Assembly (NCBI RefSeq): GCF_028867705.1
Contig: NZ_CP066171.1
Span: 310,001-374,000 of the forward strand
Direction: 5' to 3'
Source of the DNA: Thermoleophilum album
Lineage (GTDB): Bacteria; Actinomycetota; Thermoleophilia; Solirubrobacterales; Thermoleophilaceae
Length of the DNA: 64,000 bases
Of this stretch, positions 15,752 to 25,291 are shown in pieces. Position 1 is the first letter of the stretch. Every line of letters starts with the position of its first letter. The translations under genes were made by a program, and so were the position numbers. The notes under the pieces were generated by a model, which made no database searches, was not told the origin of the DNA, and was given only the letters and a program-made list of their open reading frames with translations.

Positions 15752-17484
15752 GGACGGTCGCGGTGCTCGGAATCGTCGCCGGTGTCGTCGCGGCGCTCGC
15801 GGCGGTGTTCGACATTGGTCCCGCCGCGTCGGAGCCGGCGCGCTACAAGATCGAGTTCGACAACGCCTTCGGCCTCAACGAGGGCGGCGACTTTCGCATC
15901 GGCGGCGTGCGCGCCGGCAAGACCACCGCGTTCGCGGTCGAGAAGCGGCCCGGTCGGCCGGCGCGGGCGCTTGTCACGGTCGAGGTCGAGCGCAAAGAGC
16001 TGGCGGATCTGCGCAGCGACGCGCGCTGCGCGATCAAGCCGCAATCGCTGATCGGCGAGTACTACGTCGACTGCCAGCCCGGCTCGAGCCCACGCCGCCT
16101 GCCGCGCGACGGCTCGGCGGTGGTGCCGGTCGAGCAGACCGAGTCGACGATCCCGCCCGACCTGATCGCCGACATCATGCGCCGCCCCTACCGCGAGCGC
16201 TTCTCGATCCTTTTGAGCCAGCTGGGCGCCGGTCTCGCCGGGCGCCCGCGCGACCTCGCCGCCGCGCTCCGCCGCGCCGATCCGGGGCTGCGCGAAACCA
16301 ACCGGCTGCTGGCGCTGCTGGCCGAGCAGAACGCCAACCTGCGGGCCTTCATCCGTGACGCCGACACCGTCGTGCACGAGCTGCGGCGCGAGCGCGGACA
16401 GCTGGCACGGTGGGTCGACGCAGCCCAGACGGCCGCCGCGACCACCGCGTCGCGCGATCCCGAGCTGCGCGCCACGCTGCGCCGCTTGCCGACCTTCCTG
16501 GCCGAGCTTTCGCCGACGATGCGCCGGCTCGCCGCGCTCGCCGACCAGCAACGACTGCTGCTGGCCGAGGCGCGCGCCTCGGCGCCCGAGCTGCGGCGGT
16601 TCCTGCGCGTGGCGCGGCCGTTCGCGCGGGCGTCGGACCCGGCGCTCGGCGAGCTCGGCGACGCGGCGGCGGAAGGGCTGCGCGCTGTGCGCAGCGGCCA
16701 ACGGGTGGTCGACGAGCTCTTGCGCATCGCTCCCGAGGCCGGGCCGACCTTCAAGCCGATCCGTCAGTTCCTCGACACCATGGATGATCGGCGCCGCGCT
16801 ATCGAGGACGACGAGCGCGCGGTGCGTGCCGCTCCGCCCGCCCCCGACCCGACGGCGATCACGAGCGGACGCGGCGGCTTCACCGGGCTCGAGGCGATCT
16901 GGAACTACTTCTACTGGCAGTCGCTGTCGATCAACGGCTTCGACTCGGTCGGCCACATTCTCCGCGTCTCGCTCAACCTCAACCAGTGCAGCAACCTCTA
17001 CACGGACGTCGATCCGAACAGCGATCTGTTCAGGCGCTGCAGCCAGTGGCTCGGGCCGAACCTGCCGGGCATCACGACGCCTGACTTCAGCGACAACCCG
17101 GCGCAGCTCGCGAGCCTCGAGCGCCAGGCGCGTGCGCCGGCGGCGCGCGTCGGTGAGCGGCGCGCACCCGGTCAGCCGGAAGCGGGTCCCCTGCCCGGCC
17201 AACGGGATATCTCGAAGCCGCAGGTGACGCTGCCGCCGCAGGTGCTCGACCTCATCGCGCCCAAGGCGCCCGAGCGGCTCAAACCGGGAACGCTGCCCGA
17301 GGTGCTCGACCAGATCGAGAAGCTTCTCGATCAAGCCCCGCGCATCGGTGGCTCCGATGGCAGGCCGAAGGTCGAACTCAAGGCGCCGAACCTGCCGTCG
17401 GCGAAGCCGTCGGCGCCGAGCGGCGGCGACGCGCGTGGCGGCAACGCGGTGCAGGCACTCCTCGACTACCTGCTCGGCCCGTGA
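15748..17484 (+). CDS. MCE family protein, second of six
   Basis: 578 aa, longest of the six. N-terminal helix (VAVLGIVAGVVAALAAVFDIG), MCE domain ~30-120 (YKIEFDNAFGLNEGGDFRIGG, VRAGKTTAFAV, IGEYYVDCQPG), then an extended helical region to ~390. A distinctive Trp/Tyr-rich part follows (LEAIWNYFYWQSLSINGFDS, ~400-420) and a Pro/Lys/Gln-rich C-terminal tail of ~120 residues. Start GTG overlaps the previous stop by 4 nt (GTGA). Same operon and complex as its neighbours. Confidence 0.9.
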   Translation: MRTVAVLGIVAGVVAALAAVFDIGPAASEPARYKIEFDNAFGLNEGGDFRIGGVRAGKTTAFAVEKRPGRPARALVTVEVERKELADLRSDARCAIKPQSLIGEYYVDCQPGSSPRRLPRDGSAVVPVEQTESTIPPDLIADIMRRPYRERFSILLSQLGAGLAGRPRDLAAALRRADPGLRETNRLLALLAEQNANLRAFIRDADTVVHELRRERGQLARWVDAAQTAAATTASRDPELRATLRRLPTFLAELSPTMRRLAALADQQRLLLAEARASAPELRRFLRVARPFARASDPALGELGDAAAEGLRAVRSGQRVVDELLRIAPEAGPTFKPIRQFLDTMDDRRRAIEDDERAVRAAPPAPDPTAITSGRGGFTGLEAIWNYFYWQSLSINGFDSVGHILRVSLNLNQCSNLYTDVDPNSDLFRRCSQWLGPNLPGITTPDFSDNPAQLASLERQARAPAARVGERRAPGQPEAGPLPGQRDISKPQVTLPPQVLDLIAPKAPERLKPGTLPEVLDQIEKLLDQAPRIGGSDGRPKVELKAPNLPSAKPSAPSGGDARGGNAVQALLDYLLGP

Positions 17485-17495
17485 GGTAGCTGCGT

Positions 17496-19082
17496 ATGGC
17501 GACCGTCACAGCGAAACGACGACGCAATCGCCGCCGCATCTTCGCGCTGAGCGGTAGCCCCGTGTTGATCGGGGCGGTCACGGTGCTCGTGACGATCACC
17601 GCTGTCTACATCGCCTACACCGCCAACGAAGGTTTGCCCTTCGTGCCCTCGTACGAGCTGCGGGCCGAGCTGCCGTCAGGGTCGAAGCTGACCAAGGGCA
17701 ACGACGTGCGGATCGGCGGATTTCGCGTCGGTTTGGTCACCGACATCGCGCCGAAGGTCGTCGAGCGTGGCGGTCGGCGGCGTGCGATCGCGGTGGTCAC
17801 GATGAAGCTCGACAAGTCGGTGCAGCCGCTCCCGCGCGACACGCGTGTGTTGGTGCGCCAGCGCTCGGCGCTCGGCCTCAAGTACGTCGAGCTGACACCG
17901 GGCCGCTCGCGCGCCGCGTTCCCGCCCGGAGCGACGATCCCCCTCGCGCAGGCGCGCGAGCCGGCCGAGATCGAGGATCTTTTCGCGACCTTCGACGATC
18001 GCACCCGTCCGGCGATCCAAGACTCGCTCGACGCTTTCGGCGACGCCTTCGCTGGCCGCGGCAGCTCGCTGAACGAAACGATCGCGGCGCTGCCGCCGCT
18101 TTTGCGCCGGCTCGAGCCGGTAGCGCGCAACCTCGCTGACCCCGCGACCGGTCTGCCCCGCTTCATCCAAGCGCTACGCGCCTTCACCGGCGAACTGGCA
18201 CCGGCGGCGCGCGAGTTCGCGCGCAGCTTCCGCGACATGGCGACGACGTTCGAGGCGATCGCTGCCGATCCGGGCGCGCTGCAGAGGACGATCGAACGCT
18301 CGCCGGCGACGCTCGACGCGTCGATCTCGAGCTTCCGTGCGCAACGGCCGCTGTACGCCGACCTCGATGACCTGTCGGCGCGTCTACGCCCGGCGTTGCG
18401 CGAGGCGCGCTTCTCGCTGCCGGTGGTCGACACGGCGCTTCTCGCCGGCACCGACGTTCTGCCACGGACCGTCGACCTCAGCCGGCGCACGCGCAGTGCG
18501 CTGGCGGCAGCGACCTTCCTTTTCACCGAGCCGGACACGCTCCCAGCGCTGCGCGACGTGCGCGCCGCTCTGACCGTCACGCGACCCGCCGCGGAGTTCA
18601 TCGCCCCCTACCAGACGGTCTGCAACTACGCGATCTACTTCTTGCACCCGCTCGGCGAGCACCAGTCGGGACTCTCCGTCGACGGTGCCGGGACCAACCA
18701 GGCGCAACTTCTCAAGCTGCCGAACCTGCTGCAGCCGAACAACTACGGCACGAGCGAGAGCTCGCGCCCGGTCGACGTTCCGCCGGGGATGAAGGCGCGG
18801 GGCGCGAGGGATGCCTCTGGCATGCCGCTCCACCGGCTGATGGCGCCTCCCTACTCGCCAGCGATCGACGCCCAGGGCAACGCGGATTGTCAACGCGGGC
18901 AGGAGGGGTATCCGAACGGTCCGCTCACGCCGCCGGGCTCGCGCTACGGGCCGGGAGCCCTGCCCGACGGCACGCCCACCGGCGCTAACGCGGCGGTCGG
19001 CATCAACGACTACCCGATCCTCTCCGGCGGCACGTTCGTAACGCGCCGCTTGGGGATCACGAACCTGAGGGACATCCCGTGA
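17496..19082 (+). CDS. MCE family protein, third of six
   Basis: 528 aa. Basic N-terminus (TAKRRRNRRRIFALSG) and a membrane helix (SPVLIGAVTVLVTITAVYIAY), MCE domain ~45-125 (YELRAELPSGSKLTKGNDVRIGG type pattern, ALGLKYVELTPG), helical region to ~350 and a C-terminal domain with TVCNYAIYFLHPLGEH that is typical of MCE proteins of actinobacterial type. ATG start 11 nt after the previous stop. Its stop overlaps the next GTG. Confidence 0.9.
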   Translation: MATVTAKRRRNRRRIFALSGSPVLIGAVTVLVTITAVYIAYTANEGLPFVPSYELRAELPSGSKLTKGNDVRIGGFRVGLVTDIAPKVVERGGRRRAIAVVTMKLDKSVQPLPRDTRVLVRQRSALGLKYVELTPGRSRAAFPPGATIPLAQAREPAEIEDLFATFDDRTRPAIQDSLDAFGDAFAGRGSSLNETIAALPPLLRRLEPVARNLADPATGLPRFIQALRAFTGELAPAAREFARSFRDMATTFEAIAADPGALQRTIERSPATLDASISSFRAQRPLYADLDDLSARLRPALREARFSLPVVDTALLAGTDVLPRTVDLSRRTRSALAAATFLFTEPDTLPALRDVRAALTVTRPAAEFIAPYQTVCNYAIYFLHPLGEHQSGLSVDGAGTNQAQLLKLPNLLQPNNYGTSESSRPVDVPPGMKARGARDASGMPLHRLMAPPYSPAIDAQGNADCQRGQEGYPNGPLTPPGSRYGPGALPDGTPTGANAAVGINDYPILSGGTFVTRRLGITNLRDIP

Positions 19083-20653
19083 TCCGGCGGCGAAGAAAGG
19101 CGACGCGACGCTGGACCGATGCCTCGCCGTTGCGCGCAGGTGTGCTCGCCCTCACCGTGCTCGTGCTCGCGAGCTGGTTCGGCTTCACGCGCGACAACCC
19201 CTTCTCGCGGCCCTTCGTGTTGCGAGCGGTGTTCGCCGACGCCGCCAACCTGCAGCCGCGCTCGCCTGTGCGCATCGCCGGCGTCGACGTCGGCAAGGTG
19301 ACGAAGATCGAGCCGCTCGACAGCGAGCGCGGCGGCGCGATCGTGACGATTGAGCTTTCGCGCAAGGCGCTGCCGATCCACCAAGACGCGCGCATCAAGA
19401 TCCGCTCGCGGATCTTCCTCGAAGGCAACTTCTTCGTCGACATACAGCCCGGTTCGCCTTCGGCACCCGAGCTTGCCGACGGCGACACGGTGCCGATGTC
19501 GCAGACCGCCGCACCAGTCCAGTTCGTGCGCGTGCTCGAGGTCTTCCAGCGCGACGTGCGGGCCGACCTCAAGAGCCTTTTGCGGGAGCTATCGATCGGG
19601 CTCGAGCGCGGCGCCGCCGGTTTCCGCGAGGGCGCCCGTTTCTGGGAGGCCGCCTACCGCTTCTCGGCGCTCGCCAACGACGCGGCGTTGGGGCTCGACA
19701 GGAGCCGCGATATCCCGCGCGTTTTGCGCGCCCAACAGCGCGCTTTCGCCGCGATCGCCGCCGACGCCGACGCGCTGCGCGCACTGATCGACAACCTCGA
19801 GCGCACCGCCGCTGCTCTCGCCGCCGAGCGCGATCCGCTCGCCCGCTCGCTGCCGGCGCTGCGCGACACGCTGCGTCGAGCGCTGCCGACGCTGCGCGAG
19901 CTGAACTCGTCGCTGCCGACGTTGCGCCTGTTCGCGCGCGAAGCTCTCCCGGGGGTTCGCACCGCCCCGCCGGCGCTGCGCGCCGGCACGCCGTTCCTCG
20001 CCCAGCTGAGGCTGGCGCTGCGCGAGAGGGAGATCGGCGCCCTCGCCACCGCCGTGCGCGCTTCGGCTCCCGCCCTCGTGCGGCTCAACAACCTCTCGGT
20101 TCCCCTCGCCGAACAAGGACGCTCGCTGTCGCGCTGCGTCAACCGCGTGCTGGTGCCGTTCATCCGCACGCCGATCCCGAATCCCGACGAGCCCGGCAAC
20201 GACAACCAGCTCGTCCGCTACCAGCTGCAGCGCGGCTTCCCCGGTCTCGCCGGCGAGAGCCGACTCTCCGACGGCAACAACCAGATGTTCAACACCATGG
20301 CGGTGCTGCCGCCGATGATGGTGCGGCCGGGACCGCCGCTCGACCCCTCGCAACCGCCGCCGCACCGGCCGGACGTTCCCTGCGAGACGCAGGAGCCGCC
20401 GAACCTGCACGCCCCGGGCGGCCCGGCTTCGGCCTTCAACGTGCGCGGTAGCGCCGGCGCAGCGGCGCTGCGCCGCCAGGCGGCAGCCCGGCGTGAGCTC
20501 GACCGCGGCGCACTGGCACGGGCAGCGCGTGCGTTCCGGCGCTTCGACGAGCTGCTGTCGGAGGCACGGGCGCGGCTGGCGGCGTTGAACGAGCGGGCCG
20601 CCAAGACCAGGGCGCGCCGCGCGCGCCAGCCGGAGGGGAGGGAGCAGCGGTGA
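19079..20653 (+). CDS. MCE family protein, fourth of six
   Basis: 524 aa. Membrane helix (RAGVLALTVLVLASWFGF), MCE domain ~35-120 (VLRAVFADAANLQPRSPVRIA, GVDVGKVTKIEPL, FLEGNFFVDIQPG), helical region ~140-350 with repeated LPALRDTLRRALPTLRELN type heptads, and a Pro-rich stretch (GPPLDPSQPPPHRPDVP). The last ~70 residues are a charged helix. GTG start in a GTGA overlap. Confidence 0.9.
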   Translation: MIRRRRKATRRWTDASPLRAGVLALTVLVLASWFGFTRDNPFSRPFVLRAVFADAANLQPRSPVRIAGVDVGKVTKIEPLDSERGGAIVTIELSRKALPIHQDARIKIRSRIFLEGNFFVDIQPGSPSAPELADGDTVPMSQTAAPVQFVRVLEVFQRDVRADLKSLLRELSIGLERGAAGFREGARFWEAAYRFSALANDAALGLDRSRDIPRVLRAQQRAFAAIAADADALRALIDNLERTAAALAAERDPLARSLPALRDTLRRALPTLRELNSSLPTLRLFAREALPGVRTAPPALRAGTPFLAQLRLALREREIGALATAVRASAPALVRLNNLSVPLAEQGRSLSRCVNRVLVPFIRTPIPNPDEPGNDNQLVRYQLQRGFPGLAGESRLSDGNNQMFNTMAVLPPMMVRPGPPLDPSQPPPHRPDVPCETQEPPNLHAPGGPASAFNVRGSAGAAALRRQAAARRELDRGALARAARAFRRFDELLSEARARLAALNERAAKTRARRARQPEGREQR

Positions 20654-22089
20654 GGCAGGCGCTGCGGCGACACTTGCGCGACATCGTCGCTCTGATCGGT
20701 GCGGCTGCTCTCGGGCTCGGCGTCGCCGGTTACATCCTTGCCAACCAGGCGGGAGTGCGCATCCCGCTCTTCGAACCGCAGCCCTTCCGCATCTACGCCG
20801 AGCTGTCGAGCGCCCAAGCTGTCACGCCCGGGCAGGGGCAGAGCGTGCGCGTCGCGGGTGTCGAGATCGGTCAGGTCGCTTCGGTCGAACTCGAACAGGG
20901 ACGCGCGGTCGTAGGTCTCGACATCGATCCGCGCTACCGCCAGCTGGTGCGCAGCGACGCCACGGCTCTGCTGCGGTCTAGGACCGGGCTCAAAGACATG
21001 TTCATCGAGGTCGATCCGGGCGACGGTCCACGCATCGCCGAGGGCGCCCGCATACCGCTGTCCGACACCCTGCCGGACGTCAACCAGGACGAGGTGCTGG
21101 CGTCGCTCGACGCTGACACGCGCGACTACCTGAAGCTCCTGATCACGGGCGCCGGCAAAGGTTTCGACGGCAACGGCACGCGGCTCGGCGAGGCGCTCGC
21201 ACGGCTCGGTCCCCTGCATCGCGACCTTGCGCGCTTCGCATCCGCGCTCGCGGAGCGCCGGCGCAACCTGCGTCGTGTCGTGCACGAGTACGGACGCGTG
21301 ATGGGCGAGCTGGCGCGTCGCGACCGCACAGTGCGCGCACTCGTGCGCGACTCGAACCGCGTGTTCGCGGCGTTCGCGAGCGAAGATCGCAACTTGCGCG
21401 GAACCGTGCGCCGCCTGCCCGGCGCGCTCGACACGACGCGCGCGGCGCTGGTGCGCGTCGAGCCCTTCGCGCGCGAGCTGCGGCCCTCTTTGCGCCAGCT
21501 GATCCCGGTCGTGCGCGAGCTGCCCGCTACCAACGCGGCTCTGCGCGAACTTGCCGAGGCGCGCACGGCGACGGTGCGCGACCGCATCAGACCCTTCGCG
21601 CGCGAGAGCGCTCCGTTCCTGTTGCGACTCGGGGTTGCCGGGTCGGGGCTCGCGCAAGGTGCGCCCGAGATCACCGGCACGCTGCTGCGGCTCAACCGGC
21701 TCTTCAACATCGGTGCCTACAACCCGGGTGGCGACGAGGAGATAAGCGAGAGCTGCGAGCGCGAGGGGCGCTGCACCGCAGCCGAGCGCAACCGCAACGA
21801 GGGCTACCTCTACTGGCTCGCCTGGACAGGCAACAACACCGTTTCGCTGTTCAGCACCTCCGACGCGACGGGGCCGTACCGACGGATCTCGATCGGGGGG
21901 CTGAGCTGCGGTTTGGTCGCCGCCCTGTTGCTTCAACAGCTCGATCAGATACCCGCCTCGCTCGGAGGCCTTCGTAACGAGCTGACCGACCAGCTCAACA
22001 CCGTGCTGAACGCGCTCGACGAGAGCGGCGTGTCGCTACTCGCCGGCGACTGCGATCTGCGCGGCTCGGGAGGGGGTGGTGGCGGATGA
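20650..22089 (+). CDS. MCE family protein, fifth of six
   Basis: 479 aa. Membrane helix (LRDIVALIGAAALGLGVAGYI), MCE domain ~40-125 (FRIYAELSSAQAVTPGQGQS, VRVAGVEIGQVASVEL, LKDMFIEVDPG), helical region to ~370, then a Cys-containing C-terminal part (SESCEREGRCTAAER, GGLSCG, AGDCDLRG) that likely holds disulfides outside the membrane. In Mycobacterium the fifth MCE protein is a lipoprotein; no lipobox is present here. Confidence 0.9.
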   Translation: MRQALRRHLRDIVALIGAAALGLGVAGYILANQAGVRIPLFEPQPFRIYAELSSAQAVTPGQGQSVRVAGVEIGQVASVELEQGRAVVGLDIDPRYRQLVRSDATALLRSRTGLKDMFIEVDPGDGPRIAEGARIPLSDTLPDVNQDEVLASLDADTRDYLKLLITGAGKGFDGNGTRLGEALARLGPLHRDLARFASALAERRRNLRRVVHEYGRVMGELARRDRTVRALVRDSNRVFAAFASEDRNLRGTVRRLPGALDTTRAALVRVEPFARELRPSLRQLIPVVRELPATNAALRELAEARTATVRDRIRPFARESAPFLLRLGVAGSGLAQGAPEITGTLLRLNRLFNIGAYNPGGDEEISESCEREGRCTAAERNRNEGYLYWLAWTGNNTVSLFSTSDATGPYRRISIGGLSCGLVAALLLQQLDQIPASLGGLRNELTDQLNTVLNALDESGVSLLAGDCDLRGSGGGGGG

Positions 22090-23600
22090 TGACGCGCGGG
22101 TTGCGCACGGGACAACTCGTCGCGATCGTCGGCTTCAGCCTCTCGTGCTTCCTGATCCTGATCTTTTTGTGGGTGGCGTTCGGCGGCACCCTGCCGCTTG
22201 CGCCGCAGTCGTACCGGCTGCAGGTCGCCTTTCCCGAGGCTGCCCAGCTCGCCGACGAGGCGGACGTGCGCATCTCGGGCGTGAACGTCGGCAAGGTCAA
22301 GGACAAGCGGCTCGACCTGCGTAGCGGCCGCACGCTCGCCACGCTCGAGATCGAGCCCGATTTCGCTCCGCTCCCGCGCGACACCCGGGCGATCCTGCGG
22401 CAGAAGACGCTGCTCGGCGAGACGTATGTCGAGTTGACGCCAGGGCACCGGTCGGCAGGGACGCTCCCCGACGGTGCGCGGCTTCCCGACTCGCAAGTCC
22501 AGCGAACCGTCGAGCTCGACGAGATCTTCCGCGCCTTCGACCCCGAGACGCGGCGCAACTTCCAAGAGTGGATGCAGGAGCTCGCGGCCGTTGGGCGCAA
22601 CACAGCCGACCGCGACCTCAACGACGCCTTCGGCAACTTCCCGCGCTTCGCGGCCGACGCGACCGACCTGTTGCGAATCGCCGACGAACAGCGGCGTGCG
22701 GTGCGGACGCTGGTGCGCGATGGTGGCACCGCGCTCGGGGCGGTCACCGCCCGTCGCGGCGAGCTGCGCCGCCTGGTCGAGGGAACGGCGGGAACGTTCG
22801 CGGCTACCGCCTCGCGCGACCGCGCGCTCGCCGAGACCTTCCGCATCTTCCCCGTCTTCCTCGCCGAGGCGCGCGCGACGATGCGCACGCTCGAGGATTT
22901 CTCGGGCCGCACGCGCCCGGTGATTCGCACGCTGCGCCAGCCGGCCGACGATCTCCGGCCCACCCTGCGCGCGCTGCGCCAGCTCTCGCCCGATCTGCGC
23001 GCGCTCTTCCGCCAGCTCGATCCGCTGATCGCCACCGGGCGTCGCACGCTCCCCGATCTGGAGCGCCTCTTGCGCGGCGCCGACCCGCTGTTCGAGGCGG
23101 CGCGCGTGTTCTTCCCCGAGCTCAACCCGATCCTCGCCTACTTCAACTTCCACCAAGCGACGATCGCCGGTTTCCTGTCCAACGCTGGCCCGGATCTTTC
23201 GAGCAAGGTCGGCGGCACCCGCGGACAGACACAGGTCGGCATCATCGACTCACGGTCGCTCGCGTTGCGGATGACGCGCCCAGATTGGGAGCGCGGTAAC
23301 GCCTATCTGCAACCGAACGCGATCGAGCGCGCGACCGCGCTAGGCACCTTCGAGAGCTTCGACTGCTCGCCCGCGGGAGGGGAGCAGCCCAACCCGAACG
23401 ATGCGCTCGACGCGCCGCCGATCCCGCTGATCAAGGACGCAGCTAAGAGGCCGCCATGCTTCGAGGCCCCACCTTCGCTCTACGACGGCAAGCTGTTCGT
23501 AATCCCGCAGCGGGGCGACGCGCGGTTGCGTCCGCGACCGACAGGTCGCGCCGGCAATAGGCCCGCGGTCGACCCGAATCCCGACGATCCGGCGCGCTAG
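22086..23600 (+). CDS. MCE family protein, sixth of six
   Basis: 504 aa. Membrane helix (LVAIVGFSLSCFLILIFLWVA), MCE domain ~40-125 (YRLQVAFPEAAQLADEADVR, ISGVNVGKVKDKRL, LLGETYVELTPG), helical region with DEIFRAFDPETRRNFQEWM and later FPELNPILAYFNFHQATIAG, the latter a recurrent MCE motif. C-terminus is polar and Pro/Arg-rich. ATG start within ATGATGA overlap. Last gene of the MCE operon; the cyclase gene begins 63 nt later with its own promoter-like box. Confidence 0.9.
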   Translation: MMTRGLRTGQLVAIVGFSLSCFLILIFLWVAFGGTLPLAPQSYRLQVAFPEAAQLADEADVRISGVNVGKVKDKRLDLRSGRTLATLEIEPDFAPLPRDTRAILRQKTLLGETYVELTPGHRSAGTLPDGARLPDSQVQRTVELDEIFRAFDPETRRNFQEWMQELAAVGRNTADRDLNDAFGNFPRFAADATDLLRIADEQRRAVRTLVRDGGTALGAVTARRGELRRLVEGTAGTFAATASRDRALAETFRIFPVFLAEARATMRTLEDFSGRTRPVIRTLRQPADDLRPTLRALRQLSPDLRALFRQLDPLIATGRRTLPDLERLLRGADPLFEAARVFFPELNPILAYFNFHQATIAGFLSNAGPDLSSKVGGTRGQTQVGIIDSRSLALRMTRPDWERGNAYLQPNAIERATALGTFESFDCSPAGGEQPNPNDALDAPPIPLIKDAAKRPPCFEAPPSLYDGKLFVIPQRGDARLRPRPTGRAGNRPAVDPNPDDPAR

Positions 23601-23663
23601 CGGCGCGATCTGGCTTCTCGCCGACTGTTTCCGTGAGCGGCCGTTTACCGGCAGAATGCGCTT

Positions 23664-25232
23664 ATGCGCGTGCTGCGCGCCCTCTACCGGCTTCTCGGCC
23701 ACCGGTATCTCGCGCTGTTCGCGGCGTTCGAGGTCTTCTCGGCAGTTGTGATCACGGTCGCCACCGTGGCGCTGTTCGCCCTCTACACCGACATGCGGCC
23801 GCGCGAGTTCGTCGAGGTGATGGCCGTGGCGCTCGCCTGCGTGAGTGTTTCGCTCGCACTGGCCATCCGGCGCGGCGCGCGGGCGGCGCGGCCGCTGCTC
23901 GAGTGGATCCGCCGCGGGCGACCGGACGCAGACGTGCGCGGCGCTTGGTCGTGTGCCGTCGACCTTCCGCGCGAGGTGATCGTCGAGACCAGCTGGCGCC
24001 CGTTCGTGCTCGTGTCGGTGCCTGTCGCTGCGTACTACACGGTGCGCTTCGGCCTGCCGCTGTGGGCGACGGTGGTGATCGCTTTGAGCGCTCTCGTGTC
24101 GGTCGCTTACGCGGCGGTCCTCTACTTCCTCGCTGCCGAGCAGTTCATGCGCCCGGTGCTGGAGGACATCGCCGGTCGTCTGCCCACCGATCTGACTGGG
24201 ATTCCTCGCGGCATCTCGTTGCGCTGGAAGCTGCTCGGAGTGTTGCCGGTGATGAACGTCGCCACGGGAGTGGTGGTGGCGGGCCTGTCCTCTCCCGGCG
24301 AGGGCACCCTGTTTCAGCTCGGTGTCGATGTGCTGCTCGCAGTCGCGGCCGCTTTCACTGTGTCGCTCCAGCTCACCTGGTTGATATCGCGCTCGGTGCT
24401 TGCCCAGGTCGAGGAGCTCACGCGCGCGACGGCCCGTGTCGCCGAGGGCGACCTGTCGACCAGGGCGCGGGTGACGTCCGGTGACGAGCTCGGTGCGCTG
24501 GCCGCCAGCTTCAACGCGATGGTTCGCGGACTCGCTGAACGGGAGACCTTGCGCGAAGCCTTCGGCACGTATCTGGGCGCGCGCGAGGTCGTCGAGCGCG
24601 TCGTCGAAGAAGGCGAGATGCTCGCAGGACAGGAGGTCGACGTAACGGTGTTGTTCTGCGACATCCGCGGCTTCACGAGTTTCGCCGAGCGAGCTACGCC
24701 GCGCGAGACGGTTCAGCTTCTGAACCGCTACTACGACGCAGCTATCCCCGAGGTGAATCGCTGCCGCGGGCACGCCAACAAGCTGCTCGGCGACGGCTTC
24801 TTGGCGGTGTTCGGCGCGCCCGAGCGCCTCGACGACCACGCTGACCGCGCGCTCGAGGCAGCCGTCGCGATCGCGCGCCGAACGGCGGACCGCTTACCTC
24901 CGGGGCTGGGCGTCGGGATCGGCCTGAACTCGGGTCCGGTTGTCGTCGGTTCGGTCGGCGGCGGCGGCCGGCTCGACTTCACGGTGATCGGCGACGCCGT
25001 CAACGTCGCCGCGCGCGTCGAGCGCGCGACGAGACGCACGAGCGACACGATCCTCTTGACCGAGGCAACGCGGTCGCGCTTGCGGCGCACGGCCGTTGGG
25101 CTCGTGCCGCGCGGGACAATCGAGCTTCGCGGCAAGAGCCGTCCGGTCGAGATCTACGCCGTCGAGCTGGCGGGCAGCGGGCGTGTTGCCACCACCGGCG
25201 CAGCGGTCGTCGAGGAACGACAGAGCGGCTGA
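23664..25232 (+). CDS. Membrane adenylate cyclase (class III) with HAMP domain
   Basis: 522 aa. About six membrane helices in residues 14-265, a HAMP domain (~262-315: RVAEGDLSTRARVTSGDELG) and a class III cyclase domain (~325-515). Catalytic residues are complete for ATP: metal Asp333 (FCDIRGF) and Asp377 (KLLGDGF), adenine-selecting Lys373 and Asp444, and Asn447/Arg451 (GDAVNVAAR). So it should make cAMP in response to a membrane signal. This plan matches mycobacterial HAMP cyclases such as Rv3645. ATG start 6 nt after CAGAAT, a weak -10. Directly after the MCE operon. Confidence 0.92.
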   Translation: MRVLRALYRLLGHRYLALFAAFEVFSAVVITVATVALFALYTDMRPREFVEVMAVALACVSVSLALAIRRGARAARPLLEWIRRGRPDADVRGAWSCAVDLPREVIVETSWRPFVLVSVPVAAYYTVRFGLPLWATVVIALSALVSVAYAAVLYFLAAEQFMRPVLEDIAGRLPTDLTGIPRGISLRWKLLGVLPVMNVATGVVVAGLSSPGEGTLFQLGVDVLLAVAAAFTVSLQLTWLISRSVLAQVEELTRATARVAEGDLSTRARVTSGDELGALAASFNAMVRGLAERETLREAFGTYLGAREVVERVVEEGEMLAGQEVDVTVLFCDIRGFTSFAERATPRETVQLLNRYYDAAIPEVNRCRGHANKLLGDGFLAVFGAPERLDDHADRALEAAVAIARRTADRLPPGLGVGIGLNSGPVVVGSVGGGGRLDFTVIGDAVNVAARVERATRRTSDTILLTEATRSRLRRTAVGLVPRGTIELRGKSRPVEIYAVELAGSGRVATTGAAVVEERQSG

Positions 25233-25291
25233 GCGGTCGAGCGGCGCCCGCTCAAGGGCGGCTGCTTCCGGTCGATGCAAGTCGAAGGGCC

